From NCBI GenBank assembly GCA_964580235.1, contig CAZOJY010000027.1:1-32798 (forward strand): DNA of 32,798 nt, written 5' to 3'. Shown here one piece after another: positions 6,739 through 15,054 of this stretch (positions within the stretch are counted from its first letter, which is position 1; each line of letters opens with the position of its first letter). The stretch is from G020348385 sp964580235 (GTDB lineage: Bacteria > Acidobacteriota > Aminicenantia > Aminicenantales > Aminicenantaceae). Below the pieces are notes generated by a model. The model had not been told where the DNA came from, searched no databases, and saw only the letters and a program-made list of their open reading frames with translations. A program made the translations under genes and the position numbers.

Positions 6739-8115
6739 ATGAATAAAAAGACAGGGAAAATCCTGATCATCGATGACGACGAGGACATTCTCCAAGCTGC
6801 GCGATTGCTCCTGAAACAACATGTCGCGCACATCGACACAGAAAAAACACCAGAAGTCCTTCCTTCATTACTCAAAAACGAAACATATGATGTTATTTTT
6901 TTGGATATGAATTTCGCAAAGGGAGCCACCAGCGGAAAAGAAGGATTTTATTGGCTGGACAAAATCCATGAAATCGATCCAAATGCTGTTGTTATCCTGA
7001 TCACTGCATTCGGAGATGTGGACATGGCTGTCCGGGCAATCAAGGAAGGAGCTTCGAATTTTGTCCTCAAGCCCTGGCAGAATGAAAGGCTCATCGCGAC
7101 TCTCACCACAGCTATGAACTTAAGGAAAACGCGAACGGAAGCGACCAGGCTGCGCTCCAAACAAAAACAATTGAGCGAAGACCTCGATCAACCCTTCCAT
7201 GATTTTATCGGAAAAAGTTCTGCTATGGAAGTTGTTTTTGATGCCATCCAAAAAGTCGCCAAGACCGAGGCAAATGTTTTGATCCTGGGGGAAAATGGAA
7301 CGGGAAAAGAATTGGTAGCCAGAGATCTTCATCGTCATTCTTCTCGAGCCGAGGAAGTCTTCATCAGCGTGGACATGGGGGCATTGAGCGAGACTCTTTT
7401 CGAAAGTGAACTCTTTGGCCATATCAAAGGTGCTTTTACAGACGCAAAGAGTGATAGGGCTGGCCGCTTCGAGATCGCTTCTGGGGGAACACTTTTCCTC
7501 GATGAAATCGGCAACCTCCCTTTAACTCTCCAAGCCAAACTGCTGACAGTAATAGAAAACAAGAAAATCATTCGGCTCGGTTCGAACAAGCCTATCGATG
7601 TGAATGTTCGCCTTGTGTGTGCAACCAATATGCCGATTCATGAAATGGTCAACCAAAACAAATTCCGCCAGGATTTGCTCTATCGTATCAACACCGTGGA
7701 AATTCGGATCCCTCCTTTGAGAGAACGCATCGATGATATTCGCGCTCTTGTGGATCATTTTTTAAAGATCTACTGCAAAAAATATAACAAGCCGCTGAGA
7801 CGTCTGAGTTCTGCCACATTTAAAAGATTGGAGAAATACCACTGGCCGGGTAATGTAAGGGAACTCCAGCATGCGATCGAGCGAGCGATCATCATGAGCG
7901 ACTTCCAAGTACTGCAGCCAACGGATTTCTTTTTTCCAACACAGGAAGCCAAAGGGGATTCATTGAGTTTCGACGATTATAACTTAGAAGAGATCGAAAA
8001 ATTGGTTATTCATCGGGCCATTAGAAAGCATGGAGGCAATATAACCCACGCTGCCGAAGAACTAGGATTATCACGGGCATCTTTGTACCGGAGACTGGAA
8101 AAATATGGTCTATAA
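6739..8115 (+). CDS. NtrC-family sigma-54-dependent response regulator
   Basis: Predicted 458-residue activator. The receiver domain (about 6-125) has the acidic triad DDDED near 12-16, phospho-acceptor Asp56 in IFLDM, and Lys111 in VLKPW. A short KGATSGKEG insertion follows the Asp. The AAA+ domain (about 155-385) has Walker A GENGTGKE (184-191), Walker B TLFLDEI (251-257) and the arginine-finger segment FRQDLLYRIN. The sigma-54 contact loop reads GAFTDA (231-236) rather than the usual GAFTGA. A Fis-type helix-turn-helix ends the protein (NITHAAEELGLSRASLYRRLEKYGL in two parts, 434-458). GGAG lies 8 nt before the ATG. The kinase gene overlaps its 3' end. It probably activates both flanking sigma-54 promoters. 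Confidence 0.95.
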   Translation: MNKKTGKILIIDDDEDILQAARLLLKQHVAHIDTEKTPEVLPSLLKNETYDVIFLDMNFAKGATSGKEGFYWLDKIHEIDPNAVVILITAFGDVDMAVRAIKEGASNFVLKPWQNERLIATLTTAMNLRKTRTEATRLRSKQKQLSEDLDQPFHDFIGKSSAMEVVFDAIQKVAKTEANVLILGENGTGKELVARDLHRHSSRAEEVFISVDMGALSETLFESELFGHIKGAFTDAKSDRAGRFEIASGGTLFLDEIGNLPLTLQAKLLTVIENKKIIRLGSNKPIDVNVRLVCATNMPIHEMVNQNKFRQDLLYRINTVEIRIPPLRERIDDIRALVDHFLKIYCKKYNKPLRRLSSATFKRLEKYHWPGNVRELQHAIERAIIMSDFQVLQPTDFFFPTQEAKGDSLSFDDYNLEEIEKLVIHRAIRKHGGNITHAAEELGLSRASLYRRLEKYGL

Positions 8116-9460
8116 GCGTTTTAGGATCAATTGTATCATCCGAGTCATATTTATTGTTTTGACTATTTTTGGCTTTTTTTACATTCTGTTTCAAACCGCG
8201 CTGTATGCAGCCTTGTTTATTATCGGAGTATTTCTCCTATACCAAATCTACGCTCTGATTCGCTACGTAGAAAAAACCAACCGGGATTTGACACGGTTTT
8301 TCACGTCCATTCGATACAGCGACTTTTCACAGACATTCAAAGACGACGGATTGGGAGCTTCTTTTGATGCATTGAGAAAAGCTTTTACAGAGGTTATGAA
8401 TGTATTCCGGAAAACAAGGACAGAAAAAGAAGAGCACTATCGCTATCTGCAGACTGTTGTTCAGCATATCGGGATCGGATTGATCGCTTATCAACCCAGC
8501 GGCGAAGTCGAACTGATTAACACAGCGGCTAAACGTCTCCTCGGGATCGCGACTTTAAAAAATATCCATTCACTTAAATCCTTCAGCAAATCCCTGGTAA
8601 ATACACTTCTCAGCATAAAACCCAGAGGTCGTGCTCTGGTCAAGGTGGAAGACCAAAATGAACTGCTTCATCTGGCTCTATATGCCACCGAGTTCAAGCT
8701 GAGAGGAAAAAATTTTTCACTCGTCTCTATCCAAAATATACACAGCGAATTGGAAGAAAGAGAAATTGAAGCCTGGCAGAAACTCATCCGTGTGCTAACA
8801 CATGAAATTATGAATTCCATCACCCCGATATCCTCATTAGCCTCGACCATCAATGAAATGGTTAGAGAAAACTGCCAGATTCCCGCTGACAAAGAAAAAA
8901 TCGATTCCGAATCACTCACGGATATCCATGATGCTGCACAGACCATCCAAAAACGAAGCCAGGGACTACTGCATTTTGTTGATGCTTACAGAAATCTGAC
9001 TCTTATCCAAAAACCCAACTTTCAATTGTTCCCTGTAAAAGAGCTCTTTTCCCGGGTGGAAAAGCTTATGCAAGCCAATACCAAAGAGAAGTCCATCCGC
9101 CTCCGCATAAATGTCGATCCCAAAACCTTGGAACTTACAGCGGACCCGGAGCTCATCGAGCAGGTCCTGATCAATCTTCTCCTAAATGCCCTCTATGCTG
9201 TCGGAGGACAGAAAAAGGCAAAGATCAACCTAATCGCTCATCTGGATGGGAGGGGAAGGATTCTCATACAAGTCAAGGACAATGGTCCCGGCATATTTGC
9301 TGAAAACCTCGAAAAGATTTTTATACCTTTTTTTTCGACAAAAGAGGGGGGGTCAGGTATTGGTCTCAGCTTATCCCGTCAGATAATGCGTCTCCACCAT
9401 GGTTCGATCACCGTACATTCCGAACCACAAAAGGAAACAATATTCACATTGAGATTTTAA
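8105..9460 (+). CDS. Membrane sensor histidine kinase, NtrY/AtoS-like
   Basis: Predicted 451-residue kinase, partner of the preceding regulator; its ATG overlaps the regulator gene by 11 bp. Two adjacent membrane helices (about 9-30 and 31-52) have almost no periplasmic loop, so sensing is probably within the membrane or cytoplasm. A linker follows, then a PAS-like segment (about 115-215: VVQHIGIGLIAYQPSGEVELIN). The phosphorylation motif is LTHEIMNSITPI with His233. The ATPase domain shows an N-box (QVLINLLLNAL), DNGPGI, PFFSTK and GSGIGLSL. Signals from this small-loop architecture often come from membrane stress or lipophilic compounds, which would suit control of an efflux operon. That link is inference. 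Confidence 0.93.
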   Translation: MVYKRFRINCIIRVIFIVLTIFGFFYILFQTALYAALFIIGVFLLYQIYALIRYVEKTNRDLTRFFTSIRYSDFSQTFKDDGLGASFDALRKAFTEVMNVFRKTRTEKEEHYRYLQTVVQHIGIGLIAYQPSGEVELINTAAKRLLGIATLKNIHSLKSFSKSLVNTLLSIKPRGRALVKVEDQNELLHLALYATEFKLRGKNFSLVSIQNIHSELEEREIEAWQKLIRVLTHEIMNSITPISSLASTINEMVRENCQIPADKEKIDSESLTDIHDAAQTIQKRSQGLLHFVDAYRNLTLIQKPNFQLFPVKELFSRVEKLMQANTKEKSIRLRINVDPKTLELTADPELIEQVLINLLLNALYAVGGQKKAKINLIAHLDGRGRILIQVKDNGPGIFAENLEKIFIPFFSTKEGGSGIGLSLSRQIMRLHHGSITVHSEPQKETIFTLRF

Positions 9461-9489
9461 GGTGAACAAATCGTAAATATTGGGGCCCG

Positions 9490-10887
9490 TTACAGCTCCC
9501 ATTCATCTAAATAAGCAGGAATAACCACTTTCCAGCCTTTTTTCTTGAGGATCAAGTCCGAAAGGTGGCGGGCAGATTCTTTCTCTCCATGGGTTAAAAA
9601 AAGGCGAGCCGGGGGAGATCGGAAAGCGTCAAGCCATCTGAGCAGATCCTGTCTCCCTGCATGGGCTGAAAACCCCTGAACCTGCTCAATTTTGGCCTTC
9701 ACTGGATAATTTTTTCCAAGAATACGTACCTCCGCTTTCCCTTCTAAAATCTGGCGGCCCAACGTTCCACGGGCCTGATAACCTACAAAAAGAACTGTCG
9801 ATTCAGGGCGGGAGATGTTGTGAACAAGATGATGTTTGATACGGCCTCCTGTGCACATCCCTGAGCCTGCCATGATGATTGTGGAACCTCGTATGGAATT
9901 TATGGATTTTGATTCGGCAGTCGCCCGCGTCAACCGCAATCCTGGAAACCCGAAAGGTTCTTTCCCGGCATGCAGAAGTTCTAAAACATCTTTATCCAAA
10001 TACTGTTGGTACTGCATAAACACTTCTGTGACATCCACGGCCATCGGACTATCCAGGAAGGTCATTAAATACGGAATCCTGTTTTGCCGGCTCAATCGAC
10101 CCAGATGATACAACAGTTCCTGAGCCCGTTCGATGGCAAAAGTCGGGATAACGACATTCCCTCCCATATTGACAGTTTCGTTTATTATCTCACAGAGCAG
10201 CTTATCCACATCTTCAGGACCTGCGTGATCTCGATCGCCGTACGTGCTTTCCATAATCACATAATCCGCATATTCAAACTCAGTCGGGTCTTTCATCAGA
10301 GGCCGATTCCACTGGCCAATATCCCCAGAGAATAACACGCTTTCTTGGCGGCCCTTTTCCCGGACGATCACCTCCACAATGGCTGATCCCAGGATATGGC
10401 CGGCATCATGGAATCGCGCCTCCCAATGGTCATTGAGTGGAATAAGCTTTTGATAAGGAAAATTTTGGACCATTGGAAAAATACGTTCAGTATCTTCAAC
10501 CGAATAAAGCGGCATTTCTGGAAAATGGCTCCTTCGTCCTTCCCTTTTATGCCGCTTTTTTTTGTAAGACGCATCCTCTTCTTGAATTCGCGCCGAGTCC
10601 AGCAAAACAATCGGCAGCAATTCCTCAGAAGGATGGGCCAGGAAAATCGGGCCAGAAAACCCATCACGGACCAGTTTTGGGATGAGTCCGCAGTGATCAA
10701 GATGGACATGAGTCAACAAAAGCATGTCAATTGTATCAGGGGAAACAGGAAAAGGGTCCCAATTTCGAGCCAAATATTCCCTCTCTTGATAAATGCCGCA
10801 ATCCACGAGCACCCGAGTTTTGTCTGTCTCAAGAAGATAGCAGGAACCAGTCACTTGTTGATTGGCGCCCAAAAACTTTATTTTCAT
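9490..10887 (-). CDS. Beta-CASP metallo-beta-lactamase family protein (RNase-like)
   Basis: Predicted 465-residue cytoplasmic metal-dependent hydrolase of the CPSF/YSH1-like beta-CASP family, expected to cut RNA. The metallo-beta-lactamase motif LTHVHLDHCG supplies His60, His62, Asp64 and His65. The later ligands are in DAGHILGSA and LFSGDIG, followed by the family-typical MESTYGDRDH. The inserted beta-CASP domain includes PTFAIERAQELL, the SGMCTGGRIKHHL segment and FVGYQARGTLGR. The C-terminal RMMBL-like part contains VQGFSAHAGRQDLLRWL and LTHGE. Its ATG directly abuts the stop codon of the permease gene (TAGATG), so the two are translationally coupled. The pairing of a nuclease-like protein with a permease has no obvious functional link. 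The target RNA is unknown. Confidence 0.92.
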   Translation of the reverse strand: MKIKFLGANQQVTGSCYLLETDKTRVLVDCGIYQEREYLARNWDPFPVSPDTIDMLLLTHVHLDHCGLIPKLVRDGFSGPIFLAHPSEELLPIVLLDSARIQEEDASYKKKRHKREGRRSHFPEMPLYSVEDTERIFPMVQNFPYQKLIPLNDHWEARFHDAGHILGSAIVEVIVREKGRQESVLFSGDIGQWNRPLMKDPTEFEYADYVIMESTYGDRDHAGPEDVDKLLCEIINETVNMGGNVVIPTFAIERAQELLYHLGRLSRQNRIPYLMTFLDSPMAVDVTEVFMQYQQYLDKDVLELLHAGKEPFGFPGLRLTRATAESKSINSIRGSTIIMAGSGMCTGGRIKHHLVHNISRPESTVLFVGYQARGTLGRQILEGKAEVRILGKNYPVKAKIEQVQGFSAHAGRQDLLRWLDAFRSPPARLFLTHGEKESARHLSDLILKKKGWKVVIPAYLDEWEL

Positions 10888-11424
10888 CTATTTGACTCCT
10901 GCAAAAAAAAGTTGAGCAATGAATCCGGCAATGGGCGGGAAAAAAAAAGTGCAGGCCAAGCGAACAAAGGTGAATTTCCATCCTAAGATTCCGATCTCCA
11001 TCGGTAACCTTGACACGGCCCAGAGCGACCAGGCTGTCAAGAAGGCAACCATAGTCCCCACTCCGGCTCCTGCTTTAAGGAGCCCGGCGACAACAGGAAG
11101 ACTGACATAAGGTCCTCCCGGTGTTATGCCGCCAGCCAGAGTCCCGACAAGGATTCCCTTTAATCCCGACTCCTCCCCTATCCACTGCGACAATAATTCT
11201 TGGGGCAAAAGGACCTGAACCATCCCGGCTACGATAAAAGCAAACAGCAACAGAGGAATAATTTCCACAATCATTTTCAAGCCAGAATTCAATCCTTGAA
11301 TGTGTTGCCCTTCTCCTTTCGAATATCCAATTGCCAGAAGTGCCACGGCCAATATTGCCATTATTATGGTTGGAATCAGCATATTCCAGTTTCTCCTTTT
11401 TTTTGCCATAATTTTTTTCTTCAT
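10888..11424 (-). CDS. Half-size ArsP/DUF318-type permease
   Basis: Predicted 178-residue membrane protein with about four or five helices. A basic N-terminus leads to MLIPTIIMAILAVALLAIG, then EIIPLLLFAFIVAGMVQVLL, the conserved GTLAGGITPGGPYVSLPVVAGLL, and AFLTAWSLWAVSRLPMEIGILG. The glycine/proline-rich segment followed by a TAWSL helix resembles one repeat of the ArsP_1 (DUF318, UPF0718) permeases. Those proteins are normally near 300 residues with two such repeats, so this one probably acts as a dimer. The Cys-Cys pair needed for organoarsenical export by ArsP is not seen; there is one Cys, in RLACTFFFPP. No clear Shine-Dalgarno sequence precedes either ATG (11424 or the in-frame 11409). 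First gene of a two-gene operon with the beta-CASP protein. Confidence 0.75.
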   Translation of the reverse strand: MKKKIMAKKRRNWNMLIPTIIMAILAVALLAIGYSKGEGQHIQGLNSGLKMIVEIIPLLLFAFIVAGMVQVLLPQELLSQWIGEESGLKGILVGTLAGGITPGGPYVSLPVVAGLLKAGAGVGTMVAFLTAWSLWAVSRLPMEIGILGWKFTFVRLACTFFFPPIAGFIAQLFFAGVK

Positions 11425-11437
11425 TGAGTTGTTTTAG

Positions 11438-11465
11438 ATTTTATCCACTCTTCTCGGTTTGTGTA
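11438..11465 (-). promoter_or_regulatory. Weak candidate promoter of the permease/beta-CASP operon
   Basis: Minus-strand TACACA (11460-11465, 4 of 6 to the -35 consensus), a 16-bp spacer and TAAAAT (11438-11443). It would give a very short leader to the ATG at 11424. The only support is sequence similarity and position. Confidence 0.25.
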
Positions 11466-11571
11466 TCGCGAAAAAAATAGAACAAACAGCACACAGGAAA
11501 TGGCATACAATACATAAAAATCTCTTGTAGTATAGGACATTCTTTTGGACCTGACAAATCTAGAGAAGGAT

Positions 11572-11600
11572 TTGAACTGAGAAATCCCAATGAATAAAAT
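11572..11600 (+). promoter_or_regulatory. Candidate sigma-70 promoter of the alpha/beta hydrolase gene
   Basis: TTGAAC at 11572-11577, a 17-bp spacer and TAAAAT at 11595-11600. The predicted start near 11607 leaves a leader of about 145 nt before the AAGGAG and ATG at 11753. No structured element was recognised in that leader. Confidence 0.38.
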
Positions 11601-11752
11601 TATATTCGAGTAAAATGGGGCACAGGGGCATGGCTTATGAAAATATTGATGTATAATATACGGGAAAAATAAAAAAATTTAAAGACAAGGCTTTATTTAA
11701 AACGAATGATACTATCAGCATTTTTTGCAAATAATTCCTAAAGGAGATAATC

Positions 11753-13108
11753 ATGAAAAATTTGGCTTCCGTTTTTATACTAATCCCTTTGTTCACAATT
11801 TTCCCCCTCTCCCAGCAGCAAAAAACGCCCGACATGGATGAATTGATTGCCATGGCTAAGGCATTCGTTACAGACCTTGACAGCGGCCGTTATGGCGATG
11901 CAGTTAAAAACTTCGACGAGACCATGAGCAAACTGGCACCTGCAGAAAAAATGAAAGAGGTCTGGGAGGCTGTCATCCAAAAGGTCGGGCCGTTTAAGGA
12001 ACAGATCAGTGTCCGGACTGAATCGATCCCGAAATACGATATCGTGTATGTGACATGCCGGTTCGAAAAAGCGAAATTGGACATTAAAGTCGTCTTCGAT
12101 AAAAATAAAAAAATAGCCGGACAATTTTTTGTCTCTCCCCAATTGTCTTCAGAATATATCCCACCGGACTACGTGGATAAAAAGACATTTTCCGAGAAAG
12201 ACGTGAAAGTTGGGATGAAAGAATGGCTCCTGCCTGGAACCTTAAGCCTACCCAAAGGGAATGGCCCTTTCCCGGCGCTAGTTTTGGTTCATGGCTCTGG
12301 CCCAAACGATAGAGATGAATCCCTCGGACCCAATAAGTGTTTTCGTGATTTAGCCTGGGGACTGGCAACGCAGAAAATCGCTGTTCTTCGTTACGACAAG
12401 CGTACCAATGTCTACGGCCAAAAGATGATTGCCGACAAACATGTTAAACTCACCGTTTATGAGGAAACCATCGAAGATGGGCTTGCTGCTGCTGATCTGC
12501 TCCGCAAAACAGATAGGATCGAAGCCAAAAACATTTTTATTCTCGGCCACAGTCTGGGAGGAATGCTTATACCAAGGATTGCCAATTTAGATCTCGATAA
12601 AAACAAAGGTTTTATCATCATGTCAGGACCGACAAGACCACTGGAAGATCTTTTTGTTGAACAGACAGAATACATCTTTATGCTTGATGGGAAATTATCC
12701 GATGAAGAAAAAACAAATTTGGAAAAAATAAAGTCAACGGTTCAAAAAATCAAAAATTTAGTACCAGAAAATTCTGAACACAAGATGGAAAATTTTTTAG
12801 GAGCAGGAGCAGATTACTGGATCGATTTGAAGGGATATGAACCGGCTGAAACAGCAAAAAGCATAAACCGTCCGCTTCTTATCCTGCAGGGAGGGCGGGA
12901 TTATCAGGTGACGAAAGAAGATTTTGAGGGCTGGAAAAGAGCACTCTCAAACAAAGGAAACGTGGAATTCAAACTGTACCCTTCGCATAATCACCTCCTG
13001 ATACCCGGAAAAGGAAAGTGCACTCCTGCAGAATACCTGAAGGCCGGCCATGTGGACAAAGTGGTCATCGATGATATCGTCAAGTGGATAGAAAAAGTTA
13101 AAAAATAG
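11753..13108 (+). CDS. Secreted alpha/beta hydrolase with N-terminal DUF3887-like domain
   Basis: Predicted 451-residue exported serine hydrolase. Residues 1-20 form a signal peptide (MKNLASVFILIPLFTIFPLS). Residues 28-130 are a small alpha+beta domain like DUF3887, often fused to such hydrolases. The alpha/beta-hydrolase domain follows: oxyanion region VLVHGSGPNDRDES (177-190), nucleophile elbow GHSLGG (265-270, Ser267), acid residue in LQGGRDYQV (Asp383) and a catalytic His in YPSHNHLL (His412 or His414). It resembles dienelactone-hydrolase/BAAT-like esterases; the substrate is unknown. AAGGAG lies 7 nt before the ATG. It seems to be a single-gene unit and converges on the MacAB-like operon, whose last stop lies 3 bp beyond its own. 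Confidence 0.92.
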   Translation: MKNLASVFILIPLFTIFPLSQQQKTPDMDELIAMAKAFVTDLDSGRYGDAVKNFDETMSKLAPAEKMKEVWEAVIQKVGPFKEQISVRTESIPKYDIVYVTCRFEKAKLDIKVVFDKNKKIAGQFFVSPQLSSEYIPPDYVDKKTFSEKDVKVGMKEWLLPGTLSLPKGNGPFPALVLVHGSGPNDRDESLGPNKCFRDLAWGLATQKIAVLRYDKRTNVYGQKMIADKHVKLTVYEETIEDGLAAADLLRKTDRIEAKNIFILGHSLGGMLIPRIANLDLDKNKGFIIMSGPTRPLEDLFVEQTEYIFMLDGKLSDEEKTNLEKIKSTVQKIKNLVPENSEHKMENFLGAGADYWIDLKGYEPAETAKSINRPLLILQGGRDYQVTKEDFEGWKRALSNKGNVEFKLYPSHNHLLIPGKGKCTPAEYLKAGHVDKVVIDDIVKWIEKVKK

Positions 13109-13111
13109 TGT

Positions 13112-13783
13112 TTATTTTCCGTTGTTCTCGATCGATCCATCTTTTAATCTGACGACCCGTTGTGCCCGTGATGAAATATTGGGATTGTGGGTGATGACAA
13201 CAATCGTGTGCCCCTGGCGCCAGAGATCCTGAAATATGGCCAGGATTTCGTCGCCGGATTGTGAGTCGAGATTTCCGGTTGGCTCGTCTGCCAGTATCAG
13301 GCTGGGATTATTAGCCAAGGACCGCGCAATAGCTACCCGCTGCATCTCTCCGCCGGACAGTTCATTCGGTTTGTGATGCGCCCGATTCCCAAGCCCGACT
13401 TTATCCAACAATTCCATAGCCCTTTTGTTTCTGGTTTTGGTTCTCATCCCCATGAACAGCATCGGCAATTCCACATTTTCAAAAGCAGTGGCATACGGGA
13501 GAAGATTGAAGTTTTGGAAGACGAATCCGATTTTTTCATTCCGAATCTCGGCAAGCTGATTGTGATTAAAGCTTTCGACATTTATCTCCTCAAAATAATA
13601 TCTGCCCGAAGAAGGAGTGTCCAGGCAACCGATGATATTCATCAGGGTGGATTTTCCCGAGCCCGAAGGGCCTATTAATCCGATAAACTCATTTTTCTTG
13701 ATTTCCAGATCGATCTGTTTCAACGCTTCGACCTTGACCTCCCCGGTTCCATAAACCTTGCTAATCTCTTTCAATTTGATCAT
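13112..13783 (-). CDS. MacB/LolD-type ABC transporter ATP-binding protein
   Basis: Predicted 223-residue ATPase. Walker A is GPSGSGKST (38-46), the Q-loop FVFQNFNLL, the signature LSGGEMQRVAIARSL, Walker B SLILADEP followed by TGNLDS, and the H-loop VVITHNP. The ATG at 13783 is chosen because AAGGAG lies 7-8 nt upstream. An in-frame ATG at 13801 overlaps the stop of the preceding permease (ATGA) but has no Shine-Dalgarno sequence of its own, so a coupled start there cannot be excluded. It is the last gene of the adaptor-permease-permease-ATPase operon and should energise the two FtsX-type permeases encoded upstream. It is clearly different from the ATPase at 4440, so the two exporters have separate motors. 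Confidence 0.94.
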   Translation of the reverse strand: MIKLKEISKVYGTGEVKVEALKQIDLEIKKNEFIGLIGPSGSGKSTLMNIIGCLDTPSSGRYYFEEINVESFNHNQLAEIRNEKIGFVFQNFNLLPYATAFENVELPMLFMGMRTKTRNKRAMELLDKVGLGNRAHHKPNELSGGEMQRVAIARSLANNPSLILADEPTGNLDSQSGDEILAIFQDLWRQGHTIVVITHNPNISSRAQRVVRLKDGSIENNGK

Positions 13784-13797
13784 CACTATTCTCCTTG

Positions 13798-15045
13798 TCA
13801 TTCATAGCGGAGGGCCTCTACTGGTCTCTGGGATGCTGCCCTTTTTGCCGGGAATACCCCGGCTAGGAAACCGATGATTCCCAGAATTATCGCCGTTAAA
13901 AACATGATATTCGATGATATGACTGGATGGGCCATAAGATCTGCCACGTCCCCCTCTAAAGGGAGAGCCTGAAAGAGACTGACGGTCACAAAAGACAGAA
14001 AAATCCCCACCGCTCCTCCAATGAAAGCAATCATCAGTGCTTCCGAAATAAATTGGAACAGCACATATCTTTTTTTAGCGCCCAAGGCCATCTTAATCCC
14101 GATTTCTTTTGTCCTCTTTTTTGCAGATACATACATAATATTGGTCACACCGACTCCGGCCACGATCAAGGTCAAACCTCCGATTATCCCCATGAATATT
14201 TGGATGCCCAAGAAAATTTTATCGAAAATCTCCTCATCTTCGATCGTATCCCAGATTGTCAAGGCCTGAGTATCAGAAGGATCGAATTTGTATTTGTTGG
14301 CCAGAGCCCGGTACACATCCTTTTTTACATCGGGCGCCCGGTTGATATCTTCAGGCATATAGATTATCCGTGGGATGGACTTATCTCCATAAACCGCCTG
14401 GTATGTGGAATAAGGAATCGCCGCCTTATCCACATCCGGGCCGTTATACATGCTGTTCTGTATCTTATCCTGCATGACACCGATGACAAGAAATGGAATG
14501 GCATTGATCATAAGAGTTTTTCCCACCGGATCATCCTTTTCGAATAATTTCTTGGCGATTTCTGTTCCCAGAAAAACCACTCTCCTTTTATTCTGGAGAT
14601 CGGTAGGATTGATGAACCGGCTGCCTCTCTGCGGATAGTAAGTTCGCATTTCTTCGAAAGAAGGATAAACACCGATAACTCTTTGTGTGAATGATTTGCG
14701 CCCATAAGTCAGCGTGTTGGCGTACCGGTCTCCCTCAGGGCTGATGAATTTTATCCCCGGCACCTTGTTTGCGAGAAGCTCCACATCATCTCTGTGTAAA
14801 ACGACCGGGCGGCCCTTTCCTAAACCTCTGTAGGGCATGGATGTTTGGCCCCCATAGACAATGACGATCCCTGTGCCCAATCCCTGGTTTGCAATCTTCA
14901 TCTGCCTGTTCAGTCCTTCTCCAAACGCTAAAAGAATAACAATAGAGAATGTCCCCCAGGCAAGGGCAAATATGGTAAGACTGATTCTTTTTCTCTGTCT
15001 TCGGAGCTCTCTGTGAAACATGCGGAGTAAGTACAATGTTTTCAT
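13798..15045 (-). CDS. MacB-like ABC transporter permease (second of the pair)
   Basis: Predicted 415-residue inner-membrane protein with the four-helix MacB/FtsX layout. A first helix (about 18-45, ISLTIFALAWGTFSIVILLAFGEGLN) is followed by a periplasmic MacB core (about 46-270) and three C-terminal helices (about 285-315, 335-360, 375-400) ending VEALRYE. The sequence VTNIMYVSAKKRTKEIGIKMALGAKKRYVLFQF is the coupling-helix region that contacts the ATPase. It starts 9 bp after the stop of the first permease and overlaps the next ATG by 4 bp. Its close similarity in layout and motifs to the 15055-16287 protein points to an old duplication, and the two probably form a heterodimer. Substrate unknown. 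Confidence 0.93.
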   Translation of the reverse strand: MKTLYLLRMFHRELRRQRKRISLTIFALAWGTFSIVILLAFGEGLNRQMKIANQGLGTGIVIVYGGQTSMPYRGLGKGRPVVLHRDDVELLANKVPGIKFISPEGDRYANTLTYGRKSFTQRVIGVYPSFEEMRTYYPQRGSRFINPTDLQNKRRVVFLGTEIAKKLFEKDDPVGKTLMINAIPFLVIGVMQDKIQNSMYNGPDVDKAAIPYSTYQAVYGDKSIPRIIYMPEDINRAPDVKKDVYRALANKYKFDPSDTQALTIWDTIEDEEIFDKIFLGIQIFMGIIGGLTLIVAGVGVTNIMYVSAKKRTKEIGIKMALGAKKRYVLFQFISEALMIAFIGGAVGIFLSFVTVSLFQALPLEGDVADLMAHPVISSNIMFLTAIILGIIGFLAGVFPAKRAASQRPVEALRYE

Positions 15046-15054
15046 GCTGTTTTC

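Larger units (their letters stand above)
11425..11752. other. 328-bp divergent intergenic region
   Basis: AT-rich space between the permease (-) and the secreted hydrolase (+). No coding frame longer than about 15 codons with a ribosome-binding site, no RNA gene and no strong hairpin was seen. It holds the two candidate promoters listed separately. A TATAAT at 11652-11657 (+) lacks a recognisable -35. Confidence 0.6.

Noticed and set aside
10396..10986. Long plus-strand open frame across the beta-CASP and permease genes
   Set aside because: Antisense to two well-supported genes and without any family signature.
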